Assembly (NCBI RefSeq): GCF_041146795.1
Contig: NC_135185.1
Span: 12,001,529 to 12,065,528, forward strand
Reading direction: 5' to 3'
From: Maylandia zebra
Taxonomy: Eukaryota > Chordata > Actinopteri > Cichliformes > Cichlidae
DNA: 64,000 nt
The notes beneath the pieces were generated by a model that did no database searches, was not told the origin of the DNA, and was given only the letters and a program-made list of their open reading frames with translations. This document shows positions 50,301-63,741 of the stretch, in pieces (position 1 is the first letter of the stretch; the number at the start of each line of letters is the position of its first letter). Position numbers and translations under genes: made by a program.

Positions 50301-52565
50301 CGACCGCTGGAAGAGATTTCACAGACAGATGGAAAGGTGTGTTTGCTGACTGTCTGATAATACTGATTTGTCAAACTTGCTTCGCTACACACTGCCTCAT
50401 ATGTGTGCAGGGGTAAAGCTCTCCAGGAGAGCCTAATTAAACTGGTGGAGGCTTGTGGTGATGAGTCCAACAACATGGACCGCTGGCTCAGTAAGCTGGA
50501 GAATTCAAAGTGGCTGTCGCACGTCCAAAATGCTCTTTCTACTGCCGGCCTGCTGGTGGAGTGTGTGGAGAGGTATGAATAACACCCACACTCTTATGAC
50601 TTGGAAAACTTTATGGTAATATCTTGTGACTAATTCAATTTTATCTGGAAAGTACCAATTTACAGCAACTCCCATCTCAATGTGCTTTTTATTGTAAAGA
50701 CTCTATAATATTAGAGAGAAAACCCACCGAGGATCAGCACTTTGTGACAGTGGGGAGGAAGAAATTACTTTTAACAGGAACAGAGCTCGGACATAATCAG
50801 GATCAGGGACAGGCAGCTATCTGCCTTGACTGCTCTAACTCTAAGCTTAGTCTTTAAACTTTCCTTTTTGCTAAAGCATATAGTTAGGGCTGGATCAGGT
50901 GACCCTGAATCCTCCCTTAGTTATGCTGCAATAAGTGTAAGCTGCTGGGGGATTCCCATGATGCACTGGGCTTTTCTTCTTCACTCACTGTGTTAATAGA
51001 CCTCTCTGCACTGAATAATACTTGTTATTAATCTCTTTCTCTCTTCCACATTATGTCTTTATCCTGTTTTTCTTCTCTCTCCTCAACCAATCACAGCAGA
51101 TGGGCCCGCCCCTCCCTCAGCCTGGTTCTGTTGGAGGTTTCTTCCTGTTAAAAGGGAGTTTTTCCTTCCCACTGTCGCCAAAGTGCTTGCTCATACGGGG
51201 TCATGTGATTGTTTGGCTTTTCTCTGTATGTATTATTGTAGGGTCTACCTTACAGTACAAAGCGCCTTGAGGTGACTGTTGTTTTGATTTGGCGCTCTAT
51301 AAGTAAAATTGAATTGAATTGAATGTAGACACAAGGAAGTGAGGGCAAGTCAACAACCACTTGTTTTAAATCTTGAAGAAACAGAAAGAAGGCCATAACT
51401 GTCTTCCTTACACACAGGTTTGTTTTTCTTGTACATGTTAATGAGTGTTGTTTCTTCCAGGGATGGCCATTCTGTTCTTGTTCACGGCTCTGAAGGGACA
51501 GACTGCTCTTTGCTCATCAGCACTCTGGCTCAGCTCATCATGGATCCATGCTGCCGCACAGTGGAGGGCTTCTTGGGACTGCTGGAGAGAGAGTGGATAC
51601 AGGCGCGTGCCAGGTTTTAAGTCGGGGAGGATTACAAAGAATTTTAAATGTCTTTTTTTCTTGATTTGCTCCCATAAATGTTGTCGAGAATCCAAAGAAA
51701 TGCATTGTAACATCGGGGATCTCTGTCTACTTCTGACACGAGTTTCCAAACAAGCGGTGAGCTTTTAAAAATAGAAGCACACCCAGCGACTACAGGACTG
51801 AGCCTATCTGTTGCCACAAAATTAGATCCTAAAAGCTGACACGTGTTTGTGTGTTTGCAGGCAGGACACCCGTTCCAGCAGCGATGCGCTCACTCAGCTT
51901 ACTCCCATGCTCGTCTCCAGCAGGAGTCTCCGGTGTTCCTGCTGCTGCTGGACTGCGTGTGGCAGCTTTGGCGGCAGTTCCCCTTGGCTCTGGGCTTCTC
52001 TGAGGCGCTGCTCCTGCGACTGGCGACTGAAGTTTATGCCTCGGATTATGGCACCTTTCTGTGTAACAGTGATCAGGAAAGGTCAGTTTTTTCTACATAT
52101 TTAAAGATTGCTGCCGAGTGTCTTCATTTCAAACTAAGATTCACACTTTGTTTGCCCTTCAATCAGGTGTGCCTTGGAAGTAAAGGAAAGGACTCACTGC
52201 TTGTTCCGGGCTCTGCTAAGGCCCACGGAGAGGGATTACTACTCTAACCCCCTGTATGAACGCACTGAGCTAGCAATCTGGCCCTCAGTTCATCCTCAGT
52301 CCCTGCAGCTCTGGAAAGGTGAGCTTTGCCCTGCACTTGTTTTCAGACCTCATCTTTTTTAGCCTTTAATGTAATTGCAGTGTTGCTGTTCTGAGCTTAT
52401 GTTGTTACCGCTTTAGTTTAGTTTAAGTGTTGGTGCTCACTCTGCCCCGCTGTCTAACCCTCAGGCTATTTTTTGAGGTGGACCCAGCAGGTTCGTCACC
52501 TTGAAGAGGCTCAGGAGGAAATCAGGAACATGGTCATTGAGTGGGGGAAGTTAGCACGCAGCTGA
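46368..52565 (+). CDS. mtmr9: Myotubularin-related protein 9 (catalytically inactive)
   Basis: Ten exons: 46368-46552, 47337-47445, 47579-47704, 49401-49574, 50119-50336, 50411-50572, 51461-51602, 51861-52081, 52167-52318 and 52465-52565. CDS 1590 nt, 529 aa. MEFAEHIKTANVEDVVL starts the PH-GRAM domain; CPSYPPAVIVPKSIDDDTL, GRFPVLCYYHKKNG and the phosphatase-like domain follow. The active-site loop reads HGSEGTD (about 333-339) instead of HCSDGWDRT, so the catalytic Cys is lost. This is the MTMR9 state; MTMR9 serves as an adaptor that raises the activity of MTMR6/7/8. The C-terminus ends EIRNMVIEWGKLARS, about 20 residues short of human and without most of the coiled coil. The intron 1 acceptor abuts a GT repeat. 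Intron 7 fits best as GC-AG (CAG|GCGCGT). In human MTMR9 neighbours TDH and FAM167A on 8p23. Confidence 0.93.
47249..47334 (+). repeat. (GT)43 microsatellite forming an mtmr9 3' splice region
   Basis: An uninterrupted GT run of 86 bases followed directly by AG (47335-47336) and exon 2 of mtmr9. There is no ordinary pyrimidine tract between the repeat and the exon. Confidence 0.95.
48586..48628. repeat. 18-bp inverted repeat (hairpin) in mtmr9 intron 3
   Basis: Left arm AATCAGTGAGCTTCAGAA (48586-48603) is the exact reverse complement of the right arm 48611-48628, around a 7-nt loop GCAACAT. It lies within the 1.7-kb intron 3, in which I see no other firm feature. Confidence 0.85.
50885..51325 (+). 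mobile_element. 3'-end fragment of an L2-like LINE or its SINE partner
   Basis: It contains the common fish 3' sequence with CCCTCAGCCTGGTTCTG, GGAGGTTTCTTCCTGTTAAA, AGGGAGTTTTTCCTTCCCAC, AAAGCGCCTTGAGG and GATTTGGCGCTCTATAAGTA, ending in tandem ATTGA units (51308-51325). Sequence and tail are typical of a very abundant teleost non-LTR element end. It fills most of mtmr9 intron 6, in the sense orientation. The exact family is not certain. Confidence 0.55.
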
Positions 52566-54480
52566 TGCCTCGTTCGTGTGAATGAGGTGGGATCACATGG
52601 TTCCAAGGAGTTAAAACAAAATACCTGATTTTGATTTGACCTGTCGCCTTCAAGGTTGCCCGCTGGGCACTTCTGGACTGTTTTCGCCCTGGCTGAAACT
52701 TGTAGATCACTCTGAACCTGGAAGTCCCATTCTTATTGCACACCATGGATTTAAAAACGTCTATGCCAGTATGATCCAGCTTTTATTAAAGATACTTACC
52801 TGTGAAGAGGACAGTGTACCAGACCAAACAGCAGACTCCACAGTGTTCCAGTCAGGTGAGGAGTGTGAGTGCGTTGAAAAGGCAAGACGATCTTCATGTT
52901 CCTCCCTTAGAATGATATTCAAGTTGTAGGCTCACGATTTTAGATGTGTTCCAACACGCATCACATTCAGAAATGTGCAGGGGGCAGAAGAATTCGATGA
53001 GGATTAGACTGACTTGGACAAAACCGTTAGATTTTGGATACATGTCTAAATTCACCTGTTTCACAAAGCTGTGGATACCCATTGTTAGAGATGTTAAGCA
53101 GGAAAATGGCACACTGAATTGTAACTAAAATGTTTTTCAAAGAAGGAAAAATCACCAACAGTGAAGCTGTCCAACCACTCAGCTCTGTTTACCGCAGTGG
53201 AAAATCTTAGTCTTTTTGAAGACGTGTGAAGACTTGCCTTCAAAACGGCAGTAAAGACGTAACAGTATAGAGTATATGAAGTGTCCCTCCTACCTCAGTC
53301 AGACTCAGACCAGTTTAGCAGAACAAACAGAAATGGCTGGCGTCCTCGATGCTTTATATTTAGACAGGATCTTAAAACCGCAGCGGTCCGGAGGTGACAC
53401 AAACTTGAGAGAAAGATCAGCTAAATTTAAATTAGGTGCTTTTTATTGACAGAGTTGCAGAACTTTGTGATCCTACCTTGTGTGAATTAGAGAAGATGAA
53501 CCTGATGAATGTTAACAATATGCAATGCCTAATGTGTTTTAATGTACAGTATTTTTTACACTTGCATAAAAGTTTTCTTACAAAAAATGTGGTGCTTGTG
53601 TGATTTTAATACACTAGGCTTGTGTTTCGGTCTAGCATTTTCATATATATTTATCTCATATTGTGTTAAATAATGATTGATGTTACTCTGATTTCTCTTT
53701 TCTAACCTGTATGCTAAGATAGCCTGACTGCCTTATGACTATAGATTTACATTTACTAGACTGAAGCAGGAGTACCTTTACAGCTCCCCATGCATCACTA
53801 TGAACAGGCATATTTCACCAACATGTCTAAGTGATTCCTTCAGAACTCTGGAGCTGTTAAATACAGAGGACAAAACTTGCCAAAGCTTTGTTATTTTTCC
53901 AGTGTTTAGCATAATTGCAAAGGGATAATGATTTCATGATATGTATTCACTCATAAATATTATGAATAGAAGTCAGCTGTATAACAGACACACCTCCCAG
54001 TCCTGTTAAGCTCAGCTAAACACTCTTCACAATGCAAATCCCTGTGCACAGCAAGTCAGCATGTTTGCACACACGTTGCTTTGCACGCTGGAGACTGTAG
54101 TCCTGCTCAGTCAGGAGCCACAAGCCCTGGTGATTACACAAAGTGGAGAAGAACCACATAGCCCAGCATGACTTAACGCACCTGCTTATTTATCCAGCTT
54201 GACTGGGTGAACTGAAACGGTGACCAATGGGCTGGTAATCTTTTTGATTCTCACCCCTAAATGCTGTCTTATCAGCTCTTATTTTATAGATTAGTTTAGT
54301 GGACTAGTTGTGAATTCACTGTTACATCTGCTGCTTGTGGAACAAGAATCATCTGCCTGGGATTCTTTTTCTAAATCATAAGGACACAGGTAATACATTT
54401 CCCCCTTTTTTAAAACATTTCGAAACATCTTGTTTGTGTCCAGGTGTCATTCGAGAGATTTTAAAGGGTTTGGTGTAATA
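52566..54480. other. mtmr9 3' UTR and spacer before tdh
   Basis: The first part should be mtmr9 3' UTR; ATTAAA near 52785 is a possible polyadenylation signal. No other gene is seen. 54100-54400 holds a CCAAT word (GACCAATGGGC) and may contain the tdh promoter or a non-coding first exon, but nothing decides this. Confidence 0.4.
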
Positions 54481-54531
54481 TATTTGCTCTGCTTAAGTTT
54501 GGTGTAACTTTGTCAAGGACTGCTCCTGGAC

Positions 54532-56753
<2,222 letters not shown>

Positions 56754-57561
56754 CAAAACCTGCTGCACCAAGACTAACCAATGCCCTACCTACCACTGAC
56801 TTTTCTTCAGTCTACATTTACCAACAGCACACTTTGTTTTACTTCACTTTTACAAATTGTCAACCAGTATCATCTGTTTGTCTGGAGCATTGCTGCACCG
56901 TGCCAGGGACTGATTGTAAAATGGAAATTCTCAGTCATAACCTCTTTATATTCAGTGGAAAGTGAGATGTCAAACACGTGCACACACACACACATGCACA
57001 CACACAGACACACACACACTTCAGTCTTTTCAGGGAATCAGATGCTGTCAAACCTTCTCTTCATCTTTGTGGTTTTTATTGTTCTCATGGTATAAGCATC
57101 ACTTTACACATGGGCATGTTGCCTCAGGTGGAACAGAAACATTTCTTAAGCTTTAAAGAGTTTCAGATGTTGATCACATGCATGAGCACACCAGCGTGTT
57201 TCAGCGTCTGTTACAATATCTAACACAATATGGACAAGTTCCACGTGTAGAACAACAAATCTGTTGGACATTTTGAATCCAGGATCATCTGGAATGACTG
57301 ACTCAGTTGACTTTGGACTGTAATGAAAAATCATGTATCCTGGCTGTTTTGTAAAGCACTCTTTTATAATATAGGCTATCAAACGAAACTCACAGTATAT
57401 ACAACCGCACTACCTTTGCCGTGGCACAGAACAGGAAGCCTTTACTTTTTTGCCAGCGGTGTGATTACAAATATGAATGAGTAACAGTATCAAATGAGGC
57501 CGTATTTACTTAGGAAAACAATATATTAAAAATGCTGTGTACTTTGAATCAGACCTTTAAT

Positions 57562-57567
57562 AATAAA
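57562..57567 (+). terminator. Probable tdh polyadenylation signal
   Basis: AATAAA about 0.8 kb after the tdh stop, in AT-rich sequence just before a transposon fragment begins at about 57770. Confidence 0.5.
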
Positions 57568-57769
57568 AATGTTATTTACCCAAAGAGCATTGAATACCAT
57601 ACGCTGCCAAAGTTTCTTTTTTCTGTGTCGTTTTTGCATCCAAAACACCCGATCAGCTTAAAAACAAGAACGCTATAAAATGAAAAATGTAACTTCTATT
57701 TAAGAAATAGTTAAAGTTGTCTCATATGCTTTCATTCTCTAATTTGTTTGTGTAACATATACAAAATTA

Positions 57770-58290
57770 AGGTATTCACCAGCCACTTTGTTAGGTACAC
57801 CTGTTCTAAATATCTAACTAGCCAATCACACCGATTAAGGCATGTAGAAACAGTCCAGATAGTCTGCTGGAGTTCAAACCAAGCATCTGACTGGGGAAGA
57901 AACATGATTTAAGACACTTTAAATTGTTATTTTCAGACTGGCTAGATTTTCCAACACAGCCATTTCTAGGATTTACAGAAGTCTAAAAAAGAGAAAATAT
58001 CAAGAGAGTGGCCGCTCAGGTGAAAATCTAGCGAACAGGAAGGCAACAGTAAATTAAACAAAACAAAACAAAACAAAAGAAGTTATAACCAAGGTCTGCA
58101 GACAAGCATCTCTGAATACACAACACATCAACGCTTGTAGCAGATGGGTAACAACAGCAGAAGACTACACTGAGTCCTACTGGGTGAGTTAAAAACAGGA
58201 AACTGAGGCTACAAGTCACACAAGCTCAGCAAATTTGGACAAAATAAGACTGGAAAAGCATTGCGTGGTTGACAAGTCTGGGGGATTACT
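57770..58290 (+). mobile_element. Truncated Tc1-like transposon (AGGTACACC-ended family)
   Basis: It opens with CACCAGCCACTTTGTTAGGTACACCTGTTC, the usual end of a fish Tc1-type family, then TTCAAACCAAGCATCTGACTGGGGAAGAAA, AAAGAGAAAATATCAAGAGAG, AAGGCAACAGTAA, GGTCTGCAGACAAGCATCTCTGAA, AACAGGAAACTGAGGCTACA and GGACAAAATAAGACTGGAAAA. This order follows the N-terminal half of that family's transposase gene. The element stops at about 58290 before the catalytic region, and the frame is broken by several changes. Confidence 0.7.
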
Positions 58291-58299
58291 GCATGTAAA

Positions 58300-59001
58300 C
58301 ACAACTGGTTCTCTTACAGAAAAAGCAATTAGTCTCAGTTTCAGAAATCTAATTTAATGATCGTCATTATGATGCATGCAAATGTTTAGTATTCTGTAGG
58401 AAATGGACCACCAGTTGACAAAAGCAAACTAAAAAAATGTTACTGAAGTTGCTTTGAAGGACAAAAAACTGATAAAAATGTTCAATTATTTCCCCAATTA
58501 CCACAAGAGTGATGATATAAATGACAGATTACCTCTTATTTTTTATTCCAACATAACACTTGTTTTGCTGCACGCAGAATTTTCATGGGAAGCTCTTTAA
58601 TTTTATCATTTTTTGTTTTTCTCATTTGTTTATCTGAGCATTTATTCTTACTGGTGAATGGCGGTTGGTGAGGTTCGGGTTTTGACAAGCCCCTAACTGG
58701 ACAATGAATAAAAACAAAATACCTTTTTAAATCCACAACATTTGAGCAAACCAGTTTAAACCAAGGTTTGGGTCTTAATAATATCTGTGCAAGCTGTCTC
58801 TGCATATTGAGGCACATTCTAGTCTGCCATATTTCGTGCATCAGGTGATGAGCGGAATCTTCTTCCTCCTCCCACTGTAACTGCAGTACCTGTTGCTTCC
58901 TGTGGGGGCACTCCATTCATCCGGCTCGTCACCCTGAATTTCACCGGCGGACCAGCACACAGCTTTCTCCACAGCACAAGTTACGATCCATTTCACCTAA
59001 A
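58300..59001. other. srrm1 upstream region and 5' UTR
   Basis: 58910-59001 is GC-richer and should hold the srrm1 promoter and short leader. A minus-strand open frame of 126 codons (58916-58536, starting ATG, MECPHRKQQVLQLQW) faces away from srrm1; I do not recognise it and give it no gene status. The remainder is AT-rich. Confidence 0.4.
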
Positions 59002-62000
59002 ATGGACGCGGGATTCTTCCGCGTAAGTTCTTCAAACTTTTATCTTTGTATTTGGTATATTATTATTTAGCTGCATGTAGATCTATATACGTTTTATGGG
59101 ATGGATGTTTCCTATGTGTCTTCAGTGAAGAGCCATGCAGCTAGCTAAACAGCGGTCAGGGCTTCGACTATCAACTGGGAGCCAACAGTCTCAGGATTTG
59201 CAATTAGTCTGCTTCACTTGGTGTATTCTGGGAGTTGTTGCGTGTTCCCTATATTGATGTTTTCTGTCTTATAATTTATGAAAGTGTGTAACTTCTTACG
59301 TTAAAACCCCGTACGTGTTATTTTACAGACAAATTTACAGGAAATAGACGAGTCAAGTTAGCTAGCTAACTAAAGATGGCGCCCGGGCGGTGCATCGCTC
59401 CTGTCTCCATGAGCTAGTCACGACTGCTGCTGTGCTGGCCTTAGCAAGCCCTCCGTGTTTGCTGAATAATGACATTAATGTGTCTTTTAATATTCTGTCA
59501 ATGTCAACTCCGCTGTCAGTCAAAGTAGCCTTCGGGCTGTGCCTATTATTAGCCTGTGCGTTCGCTTTCGAGGATTAAGCAAGTGGTTAGCATGGCTAAT
59601 GCTAACCGACTGGTGTCAGTGTCGCCTGCGGCTCAGTTAGATGAGCTAAAAAGAACATGAAGTGGCGCTCTAGGGAACACACGTGTCTTAAGTATTTATT
59701 TTAAGACACGTTAGCTTGAGCAACGTAATGTTTTTCCATCTTAAACTTTGACTCTCGTTAATGTTATCGGTAAGTAAGACTGCTGTAACTAACATGGGCC
59801 CAATAGTGAGGAGGCTGTGCAGCTTGAGACTAAAAACACTGTTCGAGACGGGTTTCTGTTCTTCTCTGATTTGACATCTCCGATGAAAGCTGATCATCAC
59901 GAATCCGCTGATGTTGGCTGTTATTTCTGCAGGGTACGAGTGCGGAGCAGGACAACCGCTTCAGCAACAAGCAGAAGAAACTGCTGAAGCAGCTGAAATT
60001 TGCAGAATGTTTGGACAAAAAGGTAACATTTGTTTTTACATTTTATTTTCTCAAATAATTGTTAAAAAAATCATGTTAAATAGTTATCTACAAACTTGTA
60101 TCAACATGAGGCAGTTTATGGCAATCTGTGTAGCCTGGACATTCATACACCACAGGTATGAGGGTGTCTGTGAGAGACATTTTAATGGCCACCACCTCAC
60201 CAGGCCTGTGATTAATGAGCTTAAGTCAGGTTTTTTTTTTTTTTTTTTTTTCTTAATCCGGTAGCAAAAAATAAAAGGTAAATGTTCATTTTTCTGTTAA
60301 ATAGTCATTACTTTAACTTTGGTTTATTTATATATAACCTGTTTATATTTTTAGTCTCCACCCAAATGCCGTTTTTGATCCTTTGCAGGGGACTGCCTGG
60401 TCAGTAACAGGTGGGACAACAATTAATATACAGTGGGGCAAAAAAGTATTTAGTCAGCCACCGATTGTGCAAGTTCCCCCACTTAAAATGATGACAGAGG
60501 TCAGTAATTTGCACCAGAGGTACACTTCAACTGTGAGAGACAGAATGTGGAAAAAAAAATCCATGAATTCACATGGTAGGATTTGTAAAGAATTTATTCG
60601 TAAATTAGGGTGGAAAATAAGTATTTGGTCACCTCAAACAAGGAAAATCTCTGGCTCTCACAGACCTGTAACGTCTTCTGTAAGAAGCTTTTCTGTCCCC
60701 CACTCGTTACCTGTATGAATGGCACCTGTTTGAACTCATCATCTGTATAAAAGACACCTGTCCACAGCCTCAAACAGTCAGACTCCAAACTCCGCCATGG
60801 CCAAGACCAAAGAGCTTTCGAAGGACACCAGGAAAAGTATTGTAGACCTGCACCAGACTGGGAAGAGTGAATCTACAATAGGCAAGCAGCTTGGTGTGAA
60901 AAAATCAACTGTGGGAGCAATCATCAGAAAATGGAAGACATACAAGACCACTGATAATCTCCCTCGATCTGGGGCTCCACGCAAGATCTCATCCCGTGGG
61001 GTCAAAATGATCATGAGAACGGTGAGCAAAGATCCCAGAACCACACGGGGGGACCTGGTGAATGACCTGCAGAGAGCTGGGACCAAAGTAACAAAGGTCA
61101 CCATCAGTAACACACTACAACGGCAGGGAATCAAATCCCGCAGTGCCAGACGTGTTCCGCTGCTGAAGCCAGTGCATGTCCAGGCCCGTCTGAAGTTTGC
61201 CAGAGAGCACATGGATGATACAGCAGAGGATTGGGAGAATGTCATGTGGTCAGATGAAACCAAAGTAGAACTTTTTGGTATAAACTCAACTCGTCGTGTT
61301 TGGAGGAAGAAGAATACTGAGTTGCATCCCAAGAACACCATACCTACTGTGAAGCATGGGGGTGGAAACATCATGCTATGGGGCTGTTTTTCTGCCAAGG
61401 GGACAGGACGACTGATCCGTGTTAAGGACAGGATGAATGGGGCCATGTATCGTGAGATTTTGAGCCAAAACCTCCTTCCATCAGTGAGAACTTTGAAGAT
61501 GAAACGAGGCTGGGTCTTCCAACATGACAATGATCCAAAACACACCGCCCGGGGAACAAAGGAGTGGCTCCGTAAGAAGCATTTGAAAGTCCTGGAGTGG
61601 CCTAGCCAGTCTCCAGACCTCAACCCCATAGAAAATCTGTGGCGGGAGTTGAAAGTCCGTGTTGCTCGGCGACAGCCCCAAAACATCACTGCTCTCGAGA
61701 AGATCTGCATGGAGGAATGGGCCAAAATACCAGCTACTGTGTGTGCAAACCTGGTAAAGACCTATAGTAAACGTTTGACCTCTGTTATTGCCAACAAAGG
61801 TTATGTTACAAAGTATTGAGTTGTATTTTTGTTATTGACCAAATACTTATTTTCCAGCCTGATTTACGAATAAATTCTTTACAAATCCTACCATGTGGAT
61901 TCATGGATTTTTTTTTTTTTTCACATTCTGTCTCTCACAGTTGAAGTGTACCTCTGGTGCAAATTACTGACCTCTGTCATCATTTTAGGTGGGGGAACTT

Positions 62001-63741
62001 GCACAATCGGTGGCTGACTAAATACTTTTTTGCCCCACTGTAGTTGAGTAACATTTAAGGAAAGCCACAAAAGTTTTTGATTTAAAGTCCTTCTTTTTTT
62101 GTCATTGTAACTTCTTAAAAAGACACAAAGAAGTGACAGTGCGGTTGAGGGTAGGACGCCATCTAGAGCGCACCACATTTGAATAAAAGTGATTATTGCA
62201 ACACGTTATCACTTATAAGGAAAACTTGACACATGACATTTTAAAAGCAGATCTTAAAAGAGCCAAATGTGTGATCAGTTGCTACATTAACGTTAAGCAT
62301 TGTTTGTATTTGTCTTCTGTCTGTGTATTTTTATTTGTATATCACATATCAGATTCATGTTACTTGCCCAGTGGCTTCTAAAGAAAATGAGCTTTTTTTT
62401 GATAAATTCTGGCATGTGTAAGTTTTGTATTATTTTGGATTGATGACCACTAAGTTGTTCCATGGTCCACACATGGTTACACATTGGTCTTAACAAGCAA
62501 AAGATCCCAGGTTCTTCAACATAACGACTGACCCATGACGTCCATTAATATAAAGCGTCAGAGTCAGATAAAAACAATTTTAAGGTGCGACGAGATAAAA
62601 ATTAAACTGGATCCCAAAAGGGAACTTTTTTTGTACAACATCTAAAAGTTAAGACAAGTACAACAAACATAAAACCAGACAGCTTTATAGAGTAGAATGA
62701 TACATTTGGTAAAGTAAATGTAATATGGCAAAACTAATATCTTGCGTTAAATTAAATTAAAAATAAATACAGTAAAATATAGATTTATGCAGAAATATAA
62801 AGCCGAGCTTTGTGCTACGTTTTTCCCCCCAAAGCCATCCGTGGTGAGAAAATGTTAAATCTTTTGTTTGACAAAAAAGGTTTTTAAATTTACCTTGTAT
62901 GATTTTTAAATATGTAAGTCAGATCTTTTAAGGACAGTAAAGCTTTTTTTCTTCTTTATTTAAATCCTTGCCATAGATCAGGGGTGCCCAATCCCGGTCC
63001 TCGAGAGCTACCGTCCTGCAGCTTTTAGATGCATCCCTACTCCAACACAGCTGAATCAAATGGTTTGATTACCTCTTCAGCATGCCATCGTGTTTGGCAA
63101 AGGCCTGATAACAAGCCATTCATTTGATTCAGCTGTGTTGGAGTAGGGATGCATCTAAAAGCTGCAGGACGGTAGCTCTCGAGGACCGGGATTGGGCACC
63201 CCTGCCATAGATGAATCACTATGTTTTGTCTTGTGGGATTTGTGTGTAATCTATTTAGTCGTCAGACAGAGTGAAATGGACAGGTTTTTGTCAGATAACA
63301 CAATCGCTTTGTGCTCTGATTGCATTTTGTGCCCATTTTGAACCAGGAAAATCCATGTTACATAATAATATATTTATAACAAAGCAAAAAAAAAAGTTAA
63401 AAACGACTTACTAAATCTGGCTACAAAACAGAATCGCAAATATCAGATGGAATTAAAGCAGCTGTGTATAAAACAGTGTGAGCTGGCAGCGCAGGGTTGA
63501 AATAAACCGTTAAGATGAGAGAAGAGACAAAACGTTATGAAAGATATCTTGTATCTGTACAGGTGCATATAAACAGGTGCTGCTGTTTCTCATCACTAAC
63601 GGTCTGTTTCACGCTCAGGTGGACATGACCAAAGTGAACCTAGAAGTCATCAAACCTTGGATTACGCAGCGAGTCACTGAGATTTTGGGGTTCGAGGATG
63701 ACGTCGTCATAGAGTTCATATTTAACCAGCTTGAGGAGAAG
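59002..63741 (+). CDS. srrm1: Serine/arginine repetitive matrix protein 1, first three coding exons (partial)
   Basis: SRRM1 (SRm160) is a nuclear splicing coactivator that binds RNA and DNA through a PWI domain and links SR proteins with snRNPs and the exon-junction complex. Exon 1 is 59002-59022 (MDAGFFR), exon 2 is 59933-60022 ([20 protein letters not shown] and on to CLDKK) and exon 3 is 63619-63741 ([20 protein letters not shown], then [20 protein letters not shown]). The joins are all phase 0, and the product is near-identical to the remembered human N-terminus. The PWI motif itself (residues about 49-51) reads PWI. The RS-rich remainder lies to the right of the window. Intron 2 (3.6 kb) contains an intact Tc1 element and a MITE, both in the window. 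Confidence 0.96.
60431..62040 (+). mobile_element. Complete Tc1-like DNA transposon with near-identical inverted repeats
   Basis: The element is 1610 bp and flanked by TA (60429-60430 and 62041-62042), the Tc1/mariner target duplication. Both ends begin CAGTGGGGCAAAAAAGTATT; the inverted repeats extend about 210 bp with only a handful of differences, mostly in an A/T run. It carries one uninterrupted transposase gene. It sits in srrm1 intron 2 in the sense orientation. High arm identity and an open frame indicate a recent insertion. Confidence 0.95.
60797..61819 (+). CDS. Tc1-family DD34E transposase, uninterrupted
   Basis: 340 aa, the standard Tc1 length. The N-terminal paired-like helix-turn-helix region includes [20 protein letters not shown] and a GRPR-like turn (RSGAPRKIS). 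Catalytic residues are Asp153 ([12 protein letters not shown]), Asp244 ([11 protein letters not shown]) and Glu279 ([11 protein letters not shown]). The 34-residue gap between the second Asp and Glu defines the DD34E group, and the positions equal those known in Sleeping Beauty. The glycine-rich stretch [14 protein letters not shown] is also present. The start ATG has the context CCGCCATGG, a near-ideal Kozak sequence. No stop or frameshift is seen. Confidence 0.95.
   Translation: MAKTKELSKDTRKSIVDLHQTGKSESTIGKQLGVKKSTVGAIIRKWKTYKTTDNLPRSGAPRKISSRGVKMIMRTVSKDPRTTRGDLVNDLQRAGTKVTKVTISNTLQRQGIKSRSARRVPLLKPVHVQARLKFAREHMDDTAEDWENVMWSDETKVELFGINSTRRVWRKKNTELHPKNTIPTVKHGGGNIMLWGCFSAKGTGRLIRVKDRMNGAMYREILSQNLLPSVRTLKMKRGWVFQHDNDPKHTARGTKEWLRKKHLKVLEWPSQSPDLNPIENLWRELKVRVARRQPQNITALEKICMEEWAKIPATVCANLVKTYSKRLTSVIANKGYVTKY
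62979..63204. mobile_element. Palindromic hAT-type MITE
   Basis: A 226-bp non-coding element with inverted repeats of about 83 bp: the left arm starts CAGGGGTGCCCAATCCCGGT and the right arm ends with its reverse complement. It is flanked by the exact 8-bp duplication CCATAGAT (62971-62978 and 63205-63212), which points to the hAT superfamily. A short asymmetric centre (about 63063-63117) separates the arms. It lies in srrm1 intron 2, 0.4 kb before exon 3. Confidence 0.9.

Noticed and set aside
51022-51270. 82-codon plus-strand frame in mtmr9 intron 6
   Set aside because: It lies wholly inside the repeated 3' end of a non-LTR element and is not a host gene.
60383-60718. 111-codon frame before the Tc1 transposase
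   Set aside because: It is a translation of the left inverted repeat; its counterpart appears in the right repeat.
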